From the NCBI RefSeq assembly GCF_024298825.1, contig NZ_CP101153.1:3844001-3908000 (forward strand): DNA of 64,000 nucleotides, given 5' to 3'. This stretch comes from Haloglomus salinum. Its GTDB lineage: Archaea; Halobacteriota; Halobacteria; Halobacteriales; Haloarculaceae. Below, piece by piece: positions 40,357-48,092 of this stretch. A model generated the notes under the pieces. It made no database searches and was not told where the DNA came from. It saw only the letters and a program-made list of their open reading frames with translations. The first letter of the stretch is position 1, and the number at the start of each line of letters is the position of its first letter. The translations under genes and the position numbers were made by a program.

Positions 40357-41183
40357 AGCGGGCACTCGTCGCCGGGCTGGTAGTGCTGACGGTATTAACG
40401 GTTAATACCTCAGCCGTCGCAGCACAGCAGGGCCAGTCTCCGGGGGAAGTCTGCAAGAGCGGCAACATCTCGGACGCGACCCTTGAGAACGTCTGCGACG
40501 CCTACAACGAGCAGCGCCGGATCATCGACGAACAAGAGCAACGAGTCGACCAACTCCGGAACGGGAGCGACCGGGTTGGTGGCGGCCAGTTCAGTGCAAC
40601 GACCAAACGCTATCTCAAGCGAATCGACGCGTGGGACAATCGGACCCGAAGTCCGGCGCTGGTACTCTTCCGCCAGACGGCCCCCGAACCCGGTGGTGAG
40701 ACCGGCGTCTACCAATACGTTGGCCGGGGACGTGGGACGCACGACTTCGACAATGACGGTGTGAAGTCGTGGAAGAAAGTCCCCACCAGACGACTCGGAC
40801 AAGGTGAGTTCGGTCCCGTGGAGATCGACCTGCTGTATGCGCCCGCCGGTTACGACGAGAAACACGTTGTCAACAGCACGGGCCGGCTCTCCGAGATTGC
40901 GCGTGAGCTCTCGTCGCCCGCTGGCTTCGGAGCCTACGTCAACTGGAAGGAAGAACGCGCCGCCAGCGCCCGGAACGCCCAGGCCGGTGTCTTCGGGATA
41001 CTCTTTGTCCTCTTCGGGATCACTGGGACCGGGATTGCCGTGGCCGAGGCCCGAACCCAGCGGATGCGTGACCTGCTCCGGCGCTACCGGAACGAGCGCG
41101 AATACGATCCGGTGAAAGACGGAACGACGAACCCGGTCGTGGCTCTCTACCGGGCCATCAAACGGGGGAAGAAGGGACGATGA
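40353..41183 (+). CDS. Exported membrane-anchored protein, palindrome in signal peptide
   Basis: A 276-aa protein. The signal peptide (MKRALVAGLVVLTVLTVNTS) is followed by an extracellular domain with NxS/T sites and two cysteines, and by a C-terminal membrane helix (GVFGILFVLFGITGTGIAVA, about 213-232). A basic cytoplasmic tail ends in RAIKRGKKGR. Codons 14-19 are formed by a copy of the 17-bp palindrome and read VLTVNT. Overlaps with both neighbours place it in the operon. Function unknown. Confidence 0.65.
   Translation: MKRALVAGLVVLTVLTVNTSAVAAQQGQSPGEVCKSGNISDATLENVCDAYNEQRRIIDEQEQRVDQLRNGSDRVGGGQFSATTKRYLKRIDAWDNRTRSPALVLFRQTAPEPGGETGVYQYVGRGRGTHDFDNDGVKSWKKVPTRRLGQGEFGPVEIDLLYAPAGYDEKHVVNSTGRLSEIARELSSPAGFGAYVNWKEERAASARNAQAGVFGILFVLFGITGTGIAVAEARTQRMRDLLRRYRNEREYDPVKDGTTNPVVALYRAIKRGKKGR
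40392..40408. repeat. Element palindrome 5 (GTATTA-ACGGT-TAATAC), inside a gene
   Basis: Lies within the signal-peptide codons of the 40353 gene, with right flank CCTCA as at several intergenic copies. Retention inside coding sequence argues for selection on the DNA site. Confidence 0.9.
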
Positions 41184-41740
41184 ACGTCCGCTTCCTCCAC
41201 GAGGACCAGTGCCCGGTGTGTACGTCGATCCGGGCGGGTGGCGGCTTCGACCTGTTGCGGGACGTGGTCCGTGACGTTCCAGACCTGCGCTGGGTCGACC
41301 GTGAGATCACCACCGAACGCGAGAATCCCGCGATGCGGTCGGACTCGTTCTCGATGAAGAAGCACCTTCGCGGGAAGACACCCGAAATCGTCCGGCTTAC
41401 TGGGTCGAACGAGACCCCACAACTCGTCTGCGATACGCCGACCCAGCACGAGTCAACACACCCAGCGGACGTCACCTTCTCACGGGTCTCCGTTGAGAAC
41501 CACGAGGAGCGGTTCCGGCAACACCCGGTGGAGACGGCCAACGGGATGCTCCGGTTCGTGATGCGATGCTATCTCAAGTTGGTTCTCGGGGTGACCACGA
41601 AGATGACGGAGGTCTACATGCAAGAAGCCGAGAACCCGGGCGACCCGCGACTCCTCCCTGACCAGTACACGGACGACTTCCAACACGACGAGTGGGTGAC
41701 TGCGTTCAAGAACGCCCGGAGGCGATCTCGGTATGCGTGA
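41180..41740 (+). CDS. Element protein of unknown function with CPVC motif
   Basis: A 186-aa protein that begins VRFLHEDQCPVCTSIR; the CxxC near the N-terminus after a strand is thioredoxin-like, but the rest does not clearly match that fold. One hydrophobic segment (MLRFVMRCYLKLVLGV) may be amphipathic. It overlaps both neighbours. Function unknown. Confidence 0.6.
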   Translation: MNVRFLHEDQCPVCTSIRAGGGFDLLRDVVRDVPDLRWVDREITTERENPAMRSDSFSMKKHLRGKTPEIVRLTGSNETPQLVCDTPTQHESTHPADVTFSRVSVENHEERFRQHPVETANGMLRFVMRCYLKLVLGVTTKMTEVYMQEAENPGDPRLLPDQYTDDFQHDEWVTAFKNARRRSRYA

Positions 41741-42194
41741 CGGCTACGAGCTCCTCGAGAAGCACGGGACTCGCTGGGAGGTCTTCCGTACCGTTCGGGA
41801 CCAGGACAACGTGACGTGTCGGGAGGTGGCGGAGGAAGTCGACTCCCACAAGACCACCGTCAGCAGCCACCTCAACGAGCTCCACGAAAACGACCTCGTC
41901 GACTTCACAAAGGCATCGAACAACACGAAACGGTGGCGACTCTCCGATGAGGCGGCCGCCCACCTCGAGACGCAGCCGGCCACAGATGGCGGCTACACGG
42001 TCCAGGAGTACACCCGACAACAGGCTCCCCTACTCGGGTTGCTCGGGTTGCTCGCCGTGCTGAGTGGGTTGCTCGCCGTCGTCAACGCGGCCCGAGGCCT
42101 CCCGGTCCAGTCGCCGTTGACGTTCTTCTTCATCGCGGTGACCGGCATCGCAGTGACCGGATTAGTTGGCGTTCAGACAATCTACAAATCATGA
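41733..42194 (+). CDS. Winged-helix protein with two membrane helices
   Basis: A 153-aa protein. Residues about 8-75 form an ArsR/MarR-like winged helix (VTCREVAEEVDSHKTTVSSHLNELHENDLV). Two C-terminal membrane helices follow (LLGLLGLLAVLSGLLAVV and FFFIAVTGIAVTGLVGV). This is a membrane-tethered DNA-binding protein. The two M50-like proteases in the element could in principle release it; that link is inferred. It overlaps both neighbours in the operon. Confidence 0.75.
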   Translation: MRDGYELLEKHGTRWEVFRTVRDQDNVTCREVAEEVDSHKTTVSSHLNELHENDLVDFTKASNNTKRWRLSDEAAAHLETQPATDGGYTVQEYTRQQAPLLGLLGLLAVLSGLLAVVNAARGLPVQSPLTFFFIAVTGIAVTGLVGVQTIYKS

Positions 42195-43717
42195 CAGAGA
42201 TCAGTGCACGTGCCCGGAAGGTTCCGGTCAGCCGAATCCCGATCGACGAGAACAGTGCGTTCCACCAACTCTACGAGGACATCATGCATGAGATGTTCGA
42301 GAACCGGCTCTTCGACGACGACCCGAACTTGTCGCGAATCCGGTTGTCGGACTGGGACGAAGCCCCAGAGATAGACGACACGGAACTGCTGAAGTTCATC
42401 GAACCGGAGAAGGTCGACTCCCCGGAGAGCGAGGACGAGCGCCGCCACACAGACACGAAGAAGAAGTACGACGAGCTCTCCGACAAGCGCCAGCGGATGT
42501 GGAAGAAGATCGAGCAGGAGTACGGCTACGGCCCGAATGCTGACGTCTTCACGGTACCTGAGGTACACGACAAGTTCGGGTTCAGGAAGGGGACTATCCG
42601 CAACTACGTCCGTGACGACTTCTGCAAGGAGATGGAGATTGTCGCGGAGCTCGATGAGGCGAGTCAACCAAACGGCAGTAAGAGCTGGAAGTTGCTTGAG
42701 TCGCACAAGACGGAGCTTGTCAGCGATGGCGGCTACAAGTGGCACTACGAGTGGGAGTCGATCGAGAGCGGGCTGGAGAAGGAGGAGATCGTCGACCCGG
42801 ACGTTGACTGGTTCGCCGACTACAATTTCGACGTATGGGTTGAGATTGTCCGACAGGCGAGCACCATCGACGACCAACTCGTGAAGGTGGCCCGCATCCA
42901 GCGCGATAGCCTCGACCAACCTGACGATTACCAGGACTGGCGGGTGAATGCGTTGAAAGAGCTTCGCGAGGAGTTGCAGGTGCTTGAGGGGGCGTTCGAC
43001 CAGTTGTTCTCGGCGCTGAACCGGCTGCTGAACGCGGCATATTCATCGGTTGTCAACTGGGCCGCGGTCCACAAAACGAACAACAAGACGACAAGCCACG
43101 ACCGCTACGACCCATCTGTCCGGCTCGAACGGACGAAACTCCGGGCCAAGGCCAAGCACGTTGCGCTCCGGTCGTACTACGAGCCGATGATCAACTTCGT
43201 CCCCGAGCACAACACGACGGAGCTGGCGTGCCACGAGCAGGCCGATCGTGCGCACGAGCTGAAGCAGGAAGTCGGCGAGTTTCTGACCTGGGTGTATGAG
43301 TGCTCGCTCGACCTGATGGCGTTCGCAGACACGGACATGTCGACTGGCGGTTCGACACCACTGGAAGACGAGATCGAGCAGATCCTCTTCGACGAGTGGA
43401 CCGGGACAATCAGCAATCCGAGCGACTACTCGTTGCCGTGGCGGCAGTTCTGCAAGATCGTCGACCAGGCGATGGCGTCCGTCGACCCGTCAGCAAGTGA
43501 GATCTACCAGGCAGTCCGGAACGTCCATCTCCGTGGTCGATCCGAAAACAACGACACCGACTACTATGGCGTCCATCTGGTGGGACCGAAGCAAGCGGAT
43601 CAGTGGGGCATCCACCTGGTTCGACAGTCGGACTTCTTCTCGGAGAACACGACGCCGCCAGTCGAGAAGGACAACCTGGCGGTGGAGCTGGAGTCGGAAG
43701 CTGTTGAGGTGCTGTAA
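42191..43717 (+). CDS. 508-aa element protein of unknown function
   Basis: The last gene of the 37902-43717 operon, with an ATGA start. It is acidic and mostly helical, with an N-terminal tail (1-85), a segment that could be a helix-turn-helix (FTVPEVHDKFGFRKGTIRNY, about 118-137) and a long helical core (250-400). No Walker, nuclease or polymerase motif is seen. Its size and HTH-like segment would suit a replication or partition protein, but nothing proves it. Confidence 0.6.
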   Translation: MTEISARARKVPVSRIPIDENSAFHQLYEDIMHEMFENRLFDDDPNLSRIRLSDWDEAPEIDDTELLKFIEPEKVDSPESEDERRHTDTKKKYDELSDKRQRMWKKIEQEYGYGPNADVFTVPEVHDKFGFRKGTIRNYVRDDFCKEMEIVAELDEASQPNGSKSWKLLESHKTELVSDGGYKWHYEWESIESGLEKEEIVDPDVDWFADYNFDVWVEIVRQASTIDDQLVKVARIQRDSLDQPDDYQDWRVNALKELREELQVLEGAFDQLFSALNRLLNAAYSSVVNWAAVHKTNNKTTSHDRYDPSVRLERTKLRAKAKHVALRSYYEPMINFVPEHNTTELACHEQADRAHELKQEVGEFLTWVYECSLDLMAFADTDMSTGGSTPLEDEIEQILFDEWTGTISNPSDYSLPWRQFCKIVDQAMASVDPSASEIYQAVRNVHLRGRSENNDTDYYGVHLVGPKQADQWGIHLVRQSDFFSENTTPPVEKDNLAVELESEAVEVL

Positions 43718-44194
43718 CGGCCAGTAGGAAGTCACCGCCAATCGCTCGACTGCGCGGGGATAATCATAAGCACATACGAACGTGGCTGTGGAGTCCGTAT
43801 GTCCCTGAGGGCGTGTGGATGGTGACCCATGGGGCGACTCTCGACAGCTAATACCCGTGTTTCCGGGTGTTAGACGGGCTAACACTGTACAACAGGTAGT
43901 ATACGTCCGTCTACAAGGTGAATTGTCGTGCTCACACCCCCAGGGGGGTCACGCATCTCGTATCGTCGTACTGGCCGAAACCACCCGCTGAAACTCTAAT
44001 AGGTATCCGGAAAATGGTGTCCCAACCGACCGACACGCGGACTTCCCACGGAGAAAAGCCGTGGCACCACCGCATTGTCCGGATTGGTCAGGCGCAATTA
44101 CCTCCTCGTTCCGTCCTGCTGGGAGAGATTACAAACCCTGGCAGGGACACCAGCCGGAATCGGTCAGGTGGAGGTAACGGTGTCGACGATCATG
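43718..44194. other. Convergent intergenic region with alternative hairpins
   Basis: Nearly 480 bp between convergent genes with no convincing frame. It contains overlapping hairpins at 43848-43885, a G/C run at about 43930-43946 and an otherwise unexplained 150 bp. It may hold terminators for both operons or a cis-acting replication or recombination site. Confidence 0.45.
43848..43885. terminator. Overlapping inverted repeats (mutually exclusive stems)
   Basis: CTAATACCCG (43848-43857) pairs with CGGGTGTTAG (43864-43873). The last seven bases, as GTGTTAG (43867-43873), pair perfectly with CTAACAC (43879-43885) across a 5-base spacer. The two stems cannot form together. The GTGTTAG-N5-CTAACAC arm and spacer plan resembles the element palindrome. 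Confidence 0.5.
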
Positions 44195-44211
44195 GTATTA
44201 ACCGCTAATAC
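44195..44211. repeat. Element palindrome 6 (GTATTA-ACCGC-TAATAC)
   Basis: Begins one base from an ATG (minus, 44193, only a 9-codon frame) and ends 1 bp from the serine recombinase stop codon (44215-44213). Right flank CCTCA. Confidence 0.9.
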
Positions 44212-44212
44212 C

Positions 44213-45094
44213 TCAGACGTGCTCCTCGTAGACTGCCATCCACCCTTCAGACCACTCCGGGTGTGACTCCGTTGACGGCCATGGTTCCAGCTCCGGCGCA
44301 TCACCGGTATCACCTGCGTCCTGGGCCTGGAGGTACTTCGGATAATTGTCGCGAACTGCCCGGAACGCATTGTACGGATTGTCGTCGTCAAACTCCCGGC
44401 CCAACGTCGTTGCACTGTGGCCCTCAGGATCGCGCAACCACTGGTTGAGTGTCTCCACCACGAGGGCGTAGTTCTCCCCCGGAAGGTACGTGGACGCCCG
44501 CTCCACGTCGTTGTGTTCGCGCTTGTCGGTTGTGAGCCCGCGAGGAGGCGTGCCCCGAGGTTCGGCCCGACGGTCCTTCCGTTCGAGTGCGGCATTCGTC
44601 CGTTCGACGGTCTGTCGGGCCTCCATGTCCGCCTGTCCGAAGAGCGCAGCGAGCATATGGTAGTTCCCCATGTCTCGAGCGTTCTCCGTCCGGACAATCC
44701 GAGGAATCTGCTCCAACCCTGGGGTATCTGTGAGACAAAATTCGATCTCTGTCTCCTCGTAGCCCCACCGAAGTCGGAAGTGTTCCGCCATCAACAGCGG
44801 GAGTTGGACGCCGACCATCGTCCGGGTGTAACGTGACGGATTCCGGGCCACGATCCCGTCAATCTCCTCGTCCTCGATCGCCCACGCACACGCCCACACG
44901 AACCGCCACCGTTCGTCGTCCCAGGGCAGGTGCTTCCGGGCGGAGACCTCCTCAGCAATCACACAGTCGACGATCGTGTGGTCGTAGGTGTCCGCCCACT
45001 CGTCGATCGCCTGTTGCTGGTCTTCGATACTTGATTCAACGCTCGCTTCTTTCTTTGACGGTGACTTGCGGATGTAGCCGATGTAGCGTCCCAT
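44213..45094 (-). CDS. Serine recombinase/resolvase
   Basis: A 293-aa recombinase. The N-terminal resolvase domain has GYIRKSPS with candidate nucleophile S11, then SIEDQQQAIDEWA and the block DGIVARNPSRYTRTM. A C-terminal recombinase-type domain with DNA-binding helices follows (about 170-260). It could resolve multimers, invert segments or act on the element palindromes. It is the last gene of a leftward operon that starts at 45515 with three microproteins. Confidence 0.85.
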   Translation of the reverse strand: MGRYIGYIRKSPSKKEASVESSIEDQQQAIDEWADTYDHTIVDCVIAEEVSARKHLPWDDERWRFVWACAWAIEDEEIDGIVARNPSRYTRTMVGVQLPLLMAEHFRLRWGYEETEIEFCLTDTPGLEQIPRIVRTENARDMGNYHMLAALFGQADMEARQTVERTNAALERKDRRAEPRGTPPRGLTTDKREHNDVERASTYLPGENYALVVETLNQWLRDPEGHSATTLGREFDDDNPYNAFRAVRDNYPKYLQAQDAGDTGDAPELEPWPSTESHPEWSEGWMAVYEEHV

Positions 45095-45112
45095 AGAACA
45101 GTGTGGCCGCGG

Positions 45113-45238
45113 TTAGTCGTCCGGATCCCACTTACAGCCCTCTTTGCGTGCGTACTCCTCGACGGAGTCGTAGTCCCCGTCGTCGCTCTTCATCTGCGAC
45201 TTGCACGATTTCTTCTGCATGAAGTCTTTCAGTCCCAT
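45113..45238 (-). CDS. 41-aa microprotein
   Basis: Starts MGLKDFMQKKSC and ends GCKWDPDD. It has two cysteines and a mixed basic/acidic composition. It overlaps the upstream microprotein gene by 10 bp and lies 18 bp before the recombinase start, so it is in the same transcript. Function unknown. Confidence 0.5.
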   Translation of the reverse strand: MGLKDFMQKKSCKSQMKSDDGDYDSVEEYARKEGCKWDPDD

Positions 45239-45405
45239 TCATTCTCACCTCCGTTGCGGGTATAACAGTGGATCTCGGTGGTTTCGTCGACCTCGACCTC
45301 GTCCATGATGGCGGACTTGGCGCCACGTTCCGCCTTGTGGCGGTCGTTGGCGGAGGCCGAGACCTCCTCACCCCGAGCACGACACACCACGGTGATGTCG
45401 CCCAT
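45229..45405 (-). CDS. 58-aa microprotein
   Basis: Starts MGDITVVCRARGEEVSAS and ends NGGENEWD. It is strand-rich at both ends with a central helix (ANDRHKAERGAKSAIMDE). Its ATG overlaps the stop of the previous small gene (TGATG). Function unknown. Confidence 0.5.
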   Translation of the reverse strand: MGDITVVCRARGEEVSASANDRHKAERGAKSAIMDEVEVDETTEIHCYTRNGGENEWD

Positions 45406-45515
45406 CAGTCGTCCTTGCGCCGACAGTGTGGGTCGACCTTTGTGCCGTCCTCGCGTTCGTAACCTTCGACGGCGATCTCGTCCTCCCCACAATCGGGTTT
45501 GTCCTTACTGGACAT
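45405..45515 (-). CDS. 36-aa microprotein
   Basis: Starts MSSKDKPDCGEDEIAVEGYE and ends DPHCRRKDD. It resembles the 41-aa neighbour in having two cysteines, a central acidic stretch and a K-x-D-P end. Its ATG is 47 bp downstream of the palindrome at 45563, in promoter position. Support is the tight stop-start coupling to the next gene. Confidence 0.45.
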   Translation of the reverse strand: MSSKDKPDCGEDEIAVEGYEREDGTKVDPHCRRKDD

Positions 45516-45562
45516 ACGAAGAAATATACGGTGCTATGCTCATCACTATTATGTCAGATCAG

Positions 45563-45579
45563 GTATTAACCGTTAATAC
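45563..45579. repeat. Element palindrome 7 (GTATTA-ACCGT-TAATAC)
   Basis: A perfect copy with flanks CAG and CTCA. One side is 47 bp from the microprotein start; the other abuts the stop of the 45889 gene (45583-45581). Confidence 0.92.
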
Positions 45580-45580
45580 C

Positions 45581-45889
45581 TCAACTCTCAGTCAGCCGGG
45601 GGTGGATCTTGTATACATTCTGACCCGCATTTTCGGATCGTTCTGTCAGGACCCACGTGTTCCTGTAGAACCAGCTGAGCGCGTGAGGGACACGTTTCTG
45701 TTCCAAACTGGAGACCTCAAGCTGTCGGGCCGAGACGTGACGGACTACCTTCCACTCTGTCTCGATCTCTTCGACGATTGCGTCAAGAACCTTCAGAAGT
45801 TCTGACGCGCGTATGTACGGTCGTTCGTGTTCGATCTTCTCGGGGATATCTCGTTCGAGTATCTTCCGCTCGATATCTGCCATCGACAT
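45581..45889 (-). CDS. Small winged-helix-like element protein
   Basis: A 102-aa protein with a predicted winged-helix pattern (YIRASELLKVLDAIVEEIE, VSARQLEVSSLEQ, then strands NTWVLTERS and NVYKIHPRL). It starts one base after the palindrome at 45891 and its stop lies 1 bp before the palindrome at 45563, so it is a one-gene unit bracketed by two copies. A second in-frame ATG is two codons later. A DNA-binding role is plausible but unproven. Confidence 0.6.
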   Translation of the reverse strand: MSMADIERKILERDIPEKIEHERPYIRASELLKVLDAIVEEIETEWKVVRHVSARQLEVSSLEQKRVPHALSWFYRNTWVLTERSENAGQNVYKIHPRLTES

Positions 45890-45890
45890 G

Positions 45891-45907
45891 GTATTAACCA
45901 CTAATAC
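45891..45907. repeat. Element palindrome 8 (GTATTA-ACCAC-TAATAC)
   Basis: Contains the TAA stop of the HNH gene (45896-45894) and is one base from the ATG of the next gene (45889). It marks the exact junction of the two genes. Confidence 0.9.
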
Positions 45908-46142
45908 CTCGATAGTCAGCTGCCAATTGCTTGTGCTTCGGGTGGGTCGGGTGGCCGTTCCGTGACGGGTCGCTCCGGCTGTGACACGACCGGCACAACG
46001 CCACCAGGTTCCACGCCGCACTCGTCTCGTGTGTGTACCGGTGGTGGATGTCGAGTGCCGACGCCTTCGACGGTACCGTTCCACACACTTCGCACTCGTG
46101 TGACCCGTAGAGCGCCAGGTAGTAGGCTCGATAGTCCTTCAT
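45894..46142 (-). CDS. Small HNH endonuclease
   Basis: An 82-aa protein that is almost only an HNH domain: CEVCGTVP, LDIHHRYT, AAWNLVALCRSCHSRS. The two CxxC pairs bind structural zinc and the HH pair is the catalytic site. Its ATG overlaps the zinc-finger gene stop (ATGA). Small HNH proteins of viruses often work in DNA packaging or restriction; here the role is open. Confidence 0.8.
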   Translation of the reverse strand: MKDYRAYYLALYGSHECEVCGTVPSKASALDIHHRYTHETSAAWNLVALCRSCHSRSDPSRNGHPTHPKHKQLAADYRGISG

Positions 46143-46285
46143 TGTCCTCGATACTCCCGGAAGTTCACGCCGTCACCCGATCGAAGTCGATCTTCGCAGT
46201 GCGGACAGACGTCGACACTGTTGTCCGTGGAGAAGACCCGGACGTAGTCCTGGGAGACGTGCGACCCACAATTGTTGCAATTCAT
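46139..46285 (-). CDS. 48-aa zinc-finger microprotein (halovirus type)
   Basis: Contains CNNCGSHVSQDYVRVF and VCPHCEDRLRSG, two CxxC knuckles in a pattern seen in small zinc proteins of haloarchaeal viruses and plasmids. It is coupled to both neighbours by TGATG and ATGA overlaps. Probably a small nucleic-acid- or protein-binding factor. Confidence 0.65.
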   Translation of the reverse strand: MNCNNCGSHVSQDYVRVFSTDNSVDVCPHCEDRLRSGDGVNFREYRGQ

Positions 46286-46530
46286 CAGTAGACCGCCCCC
46301 GTGAGGAGTCGCTCAGTGGCCGCCAAGACAATGCAGTTCACGACCGTGGGAACGGTCCACCCGAGGCCAAGCACGAACTGAGCGACGGCAACAACCACGT
46401 AGCCGACGACCAACAGCCGGAGTCCCCGGACGATCTTCAGGACGTCGAGGAGTTTCTGTGCGTCGTGGGTGCTCGCTTCCGCAATGTCGAGCACCTTGTC
46501 GTATCGCGCTTTCGTATAGAGGTCTGGCAT
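46285..46530 (-). CDS. Small two-helix membrane protein
   Basis: An 81-aa protein. A soluble N-terminal helix (YDKVLDIAEASTHDAQKLLD) is followed by one or two membrane segments (RLLVVGYVVVAVAQFVLGLG and VPTVVNCIVLAATERLLTG). The ATG at 46530 is 54 bp downstream of the palindrome at 46585. Its stop overlaps the next start. Function unknown. Confidence 0.6.
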   Translation of the reverse strand: MPDLYTKARYDKVLDIAEASTHDAQKLLDVLKIVRGLRLLVVGYVVVAVAQFVLGLGWTVPTVVNCIVLAATERLLTGAVY

Positions 46531-46584
46531 GACCTGAGTACCGCAGGCTTCCAATTGATCATAGACATTTACCCGAGATATCAG

Positions 46585-46601
46585 GTATTAACGGTTAATA
46601 C
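46585..46601. repeat. Element palindrome 9 (GTATTA-ACGGT-TAATAC)
   Basis: A perfect copy with flanks CAG and CTCA, identical to those at 45563. It is 54 bp upstream of the 46530 start. Confidence 0.92.
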
Positions 46602-46683
46602 CTCATCGAAGGGTGAGTTCGGGAGGGGGAACGGAGGACCGGATGCCAGACCTCCGCTTGAACTTCAGGCGGTGACGCTCATG

Positions 46684-46691
46684 GTATTAAC
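46684..46691. repeat. Half palindrome (GTATTAAC only)
   Basis: One arm of the repeat, one base from an ATG (46682, only 5 codons) and 1 bp from the stop of the M50-like gene (46695-46693). The other arm has been lost. With the copy at 46585 it frames about 80 bp without a gene. Confidence 0.7.
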
Positions 46692-46692
46692 C

Positions 46693-47280
46693 TCATCCGA
46701 CGAACTTCACCTCGAGTGGCGTGGTGTTGATCCGGATGAAGTAGACGGTGAGGTAGGCGACGATCGCCAGCATCGTCGCGCCAACGAACCACGTTCCGTT
46801 GATGCCGAAGTAGACGTAGCCGTTGAGCTCCATGAACGTCTGAATGTTCTTCGTATCCATCCCGCTGACCCAGCTCACGGGAAGGATATAGAGCGCATTC
46901 GCCAGCGCCATCAGGATGAAGCCCATCGCTGCGAAGCCGAGCGACGGCCACCGGAACGACAGCGCCTGCTCAACCTTGTTCCAGTTGAACGTCGCGTAGG
47001 CAGCCAACAGTAGATTCATTCCCGCGCCCGCGAGCGAGAACAGGAAGAAGTCGAGACTGTCCCTATCGGCAGATTCCACCCAGACGGACGCGTGGTCGCC
47101 GTTGTACGACCAGAGATTGACGTCTATCACCTCGTACCCGAGGGCCGTCGCCGCCAACAGGTGGCCAATCTCGTGGAGCACCGGATTCGCAGCGAACGCC
47201 CCGAGAATCATCACGAAGACCCACCAGAAGGTCTTCAACGATACCTTACCGATCGCGAGTACTTGATATCTGTTTACCAT
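46693..47280 (-). CDS. M50-like membrane metallopeptidase A
   Basis: A 195-aa polytopic protein with about five membrane helices. The zinc motif HEIGHLLAA lies in a helix (about residues 36-44), followed by SLAGAGMNLLLAAY, the NPxG-like region of site-2 proteases, and by ALYILPVSWVSGMD, where the third metal ligand Asp is expected. It probably cleaves in the membrane plane. It is the last gene of the membrane-protein operon and overlaps the previous gene by 7 bp. Confidence 0.75.
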   Translation of the reverse strand: MVNRYQVLAIGKVSLKTFWWVFVMILGAFAANPVLHEIGHLLAATALGYEVIDVNLWSYNGDHASVWVESADRDSLDFFLFSLAGAGMNLLLAAYATFNWNKVEQALSFRWPSLGFAAMGFILMALANALYILPVSWVSGMDTKNIQTFMELNGYVYFGINGTWFVGATMLAIVAYLTVYFIRINTTPLEVKFVG

Positions 47281-48092
47281 GGGAACAATAGCACCTCTCC
47301 GGCCACGAGCAGCCGGAGGACCTGAATCGTCACCGCCCCCGCAAACGACGAGTAGAGGATCACCCAGACGCTCGTGCTCTCCGGGTTGATGTCACCGAGG
47401 AACGGGGTGGCCTCCATCGCATCCGACGCGAAGACGGAACTCATCGCAACGCCGAGTACCGGAACCACGAAGATGCCGGGGAAGACCGAGTTGACAACGT
47501 CCAACAACCACTGCGTCTGCCCGGCGGTGAGCTCCGCCACAAAGACGTCTGGGAGGACGGTCTCCGGGGCTGGAACGAACGACAGTGCCTGGACCTGCTG
47601 TACCGTCAGCCACGCCTGAGCGGTCGCTGCAACAAGGACACCGCCCAACCGGACCCACGGCCGCCATTCGGCATCAAACGCCCGAGGAAGGATGAAGAGC
47701 GTCAATACGAACAACCCGATCGACGTCACCCACGCGCCCGCATTCTGGAAGGCCGCCGGAATCGACAACAGGAAGACGGCGTTCGCGTAGTGGTCCATCG
47801 ACAACAACTGCTTGAAGTCGTCCGGTTCGAACGGGAAGATCAGTATCTCCGGGTAGCGGGTTGTCGTCGAGATGAACCGGAGTGTCAGGAACGCCGGTGC
47901 CATCAACAGGTAGATCACGACGAGCTCGATGAACTGCGACGACCCGATATCGAGGACACCGAGCAGGACTGTCGCCGTGAAGAAGTCGATGGCACCGTTC
48001 ACCGTGTACGTTGTGAACATATCCAGCGAGACGGTGGCGAAGAACGCCCCGAAGAGGAAGACGCCGTCCCGGTAGTAGACACGGTCCGACAT
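47274..48092 (-). CDS. Polytopic membrane protein
   Basis: A 272-aa protein with about seven hydrophobic helices (for example FIELVVIYLLMAPAFLTL and FPGIFVVPVLGVAMSSV) and few charged residues within them. It is coupled to neighbours by one-base and 7-bp overlaps. Family not recognised; part of the membrane module. Confidence 0.6.
   Translation of the reverse strand: MSDRVYYRDGVFLFGAFFATVSLDMFTTYTVNGAIDFFTATVLLGVLDIGSSQFIELVVIYLLMAPAFLTLRFISTTTRYPEILIFPFEPDDFKQLLSMDHYANAVFLLSIPAAFQNAGAWVTSIGLFVLTLFILPRAFDAEWRPWVRLGGVLVAATAQAWLTVQQVQALSFVPAPETVLPDVFVAELTAGQTQWLLDVVNSVFPGIFVVPVLGVAMSSVFASDAMEATPFLGDINPESTSVWVILYSSFAGAVTIQVLRLLVAGEVLLFPW

Noticed and set aside
43750-44190. Possible gene in the convergent gap
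   Set aside because: Plus-strand frames of up to 96 codons here have haphazard composition, no coupling to neighbours and contain the hairpins; no support.
44166-44193. 9-codon frame starting beside palindrome 6
   Set aside because: Has the same ATG placement as true genes but is too short and has no continuation in other frames; treated as a remnant.
37412-46601. Regularly recurring palindromes considered as a CRISPR array
   Set aside because: Spacing is irregular (about 140 bp to over 5 kb) and filled by genes; there is no short-spacer array and no cas gene.
46665-46682. 5-codon frame beside the half palindrome
   Set aside because: Too short to be a gene; kept only as evidence of an emptied unit.
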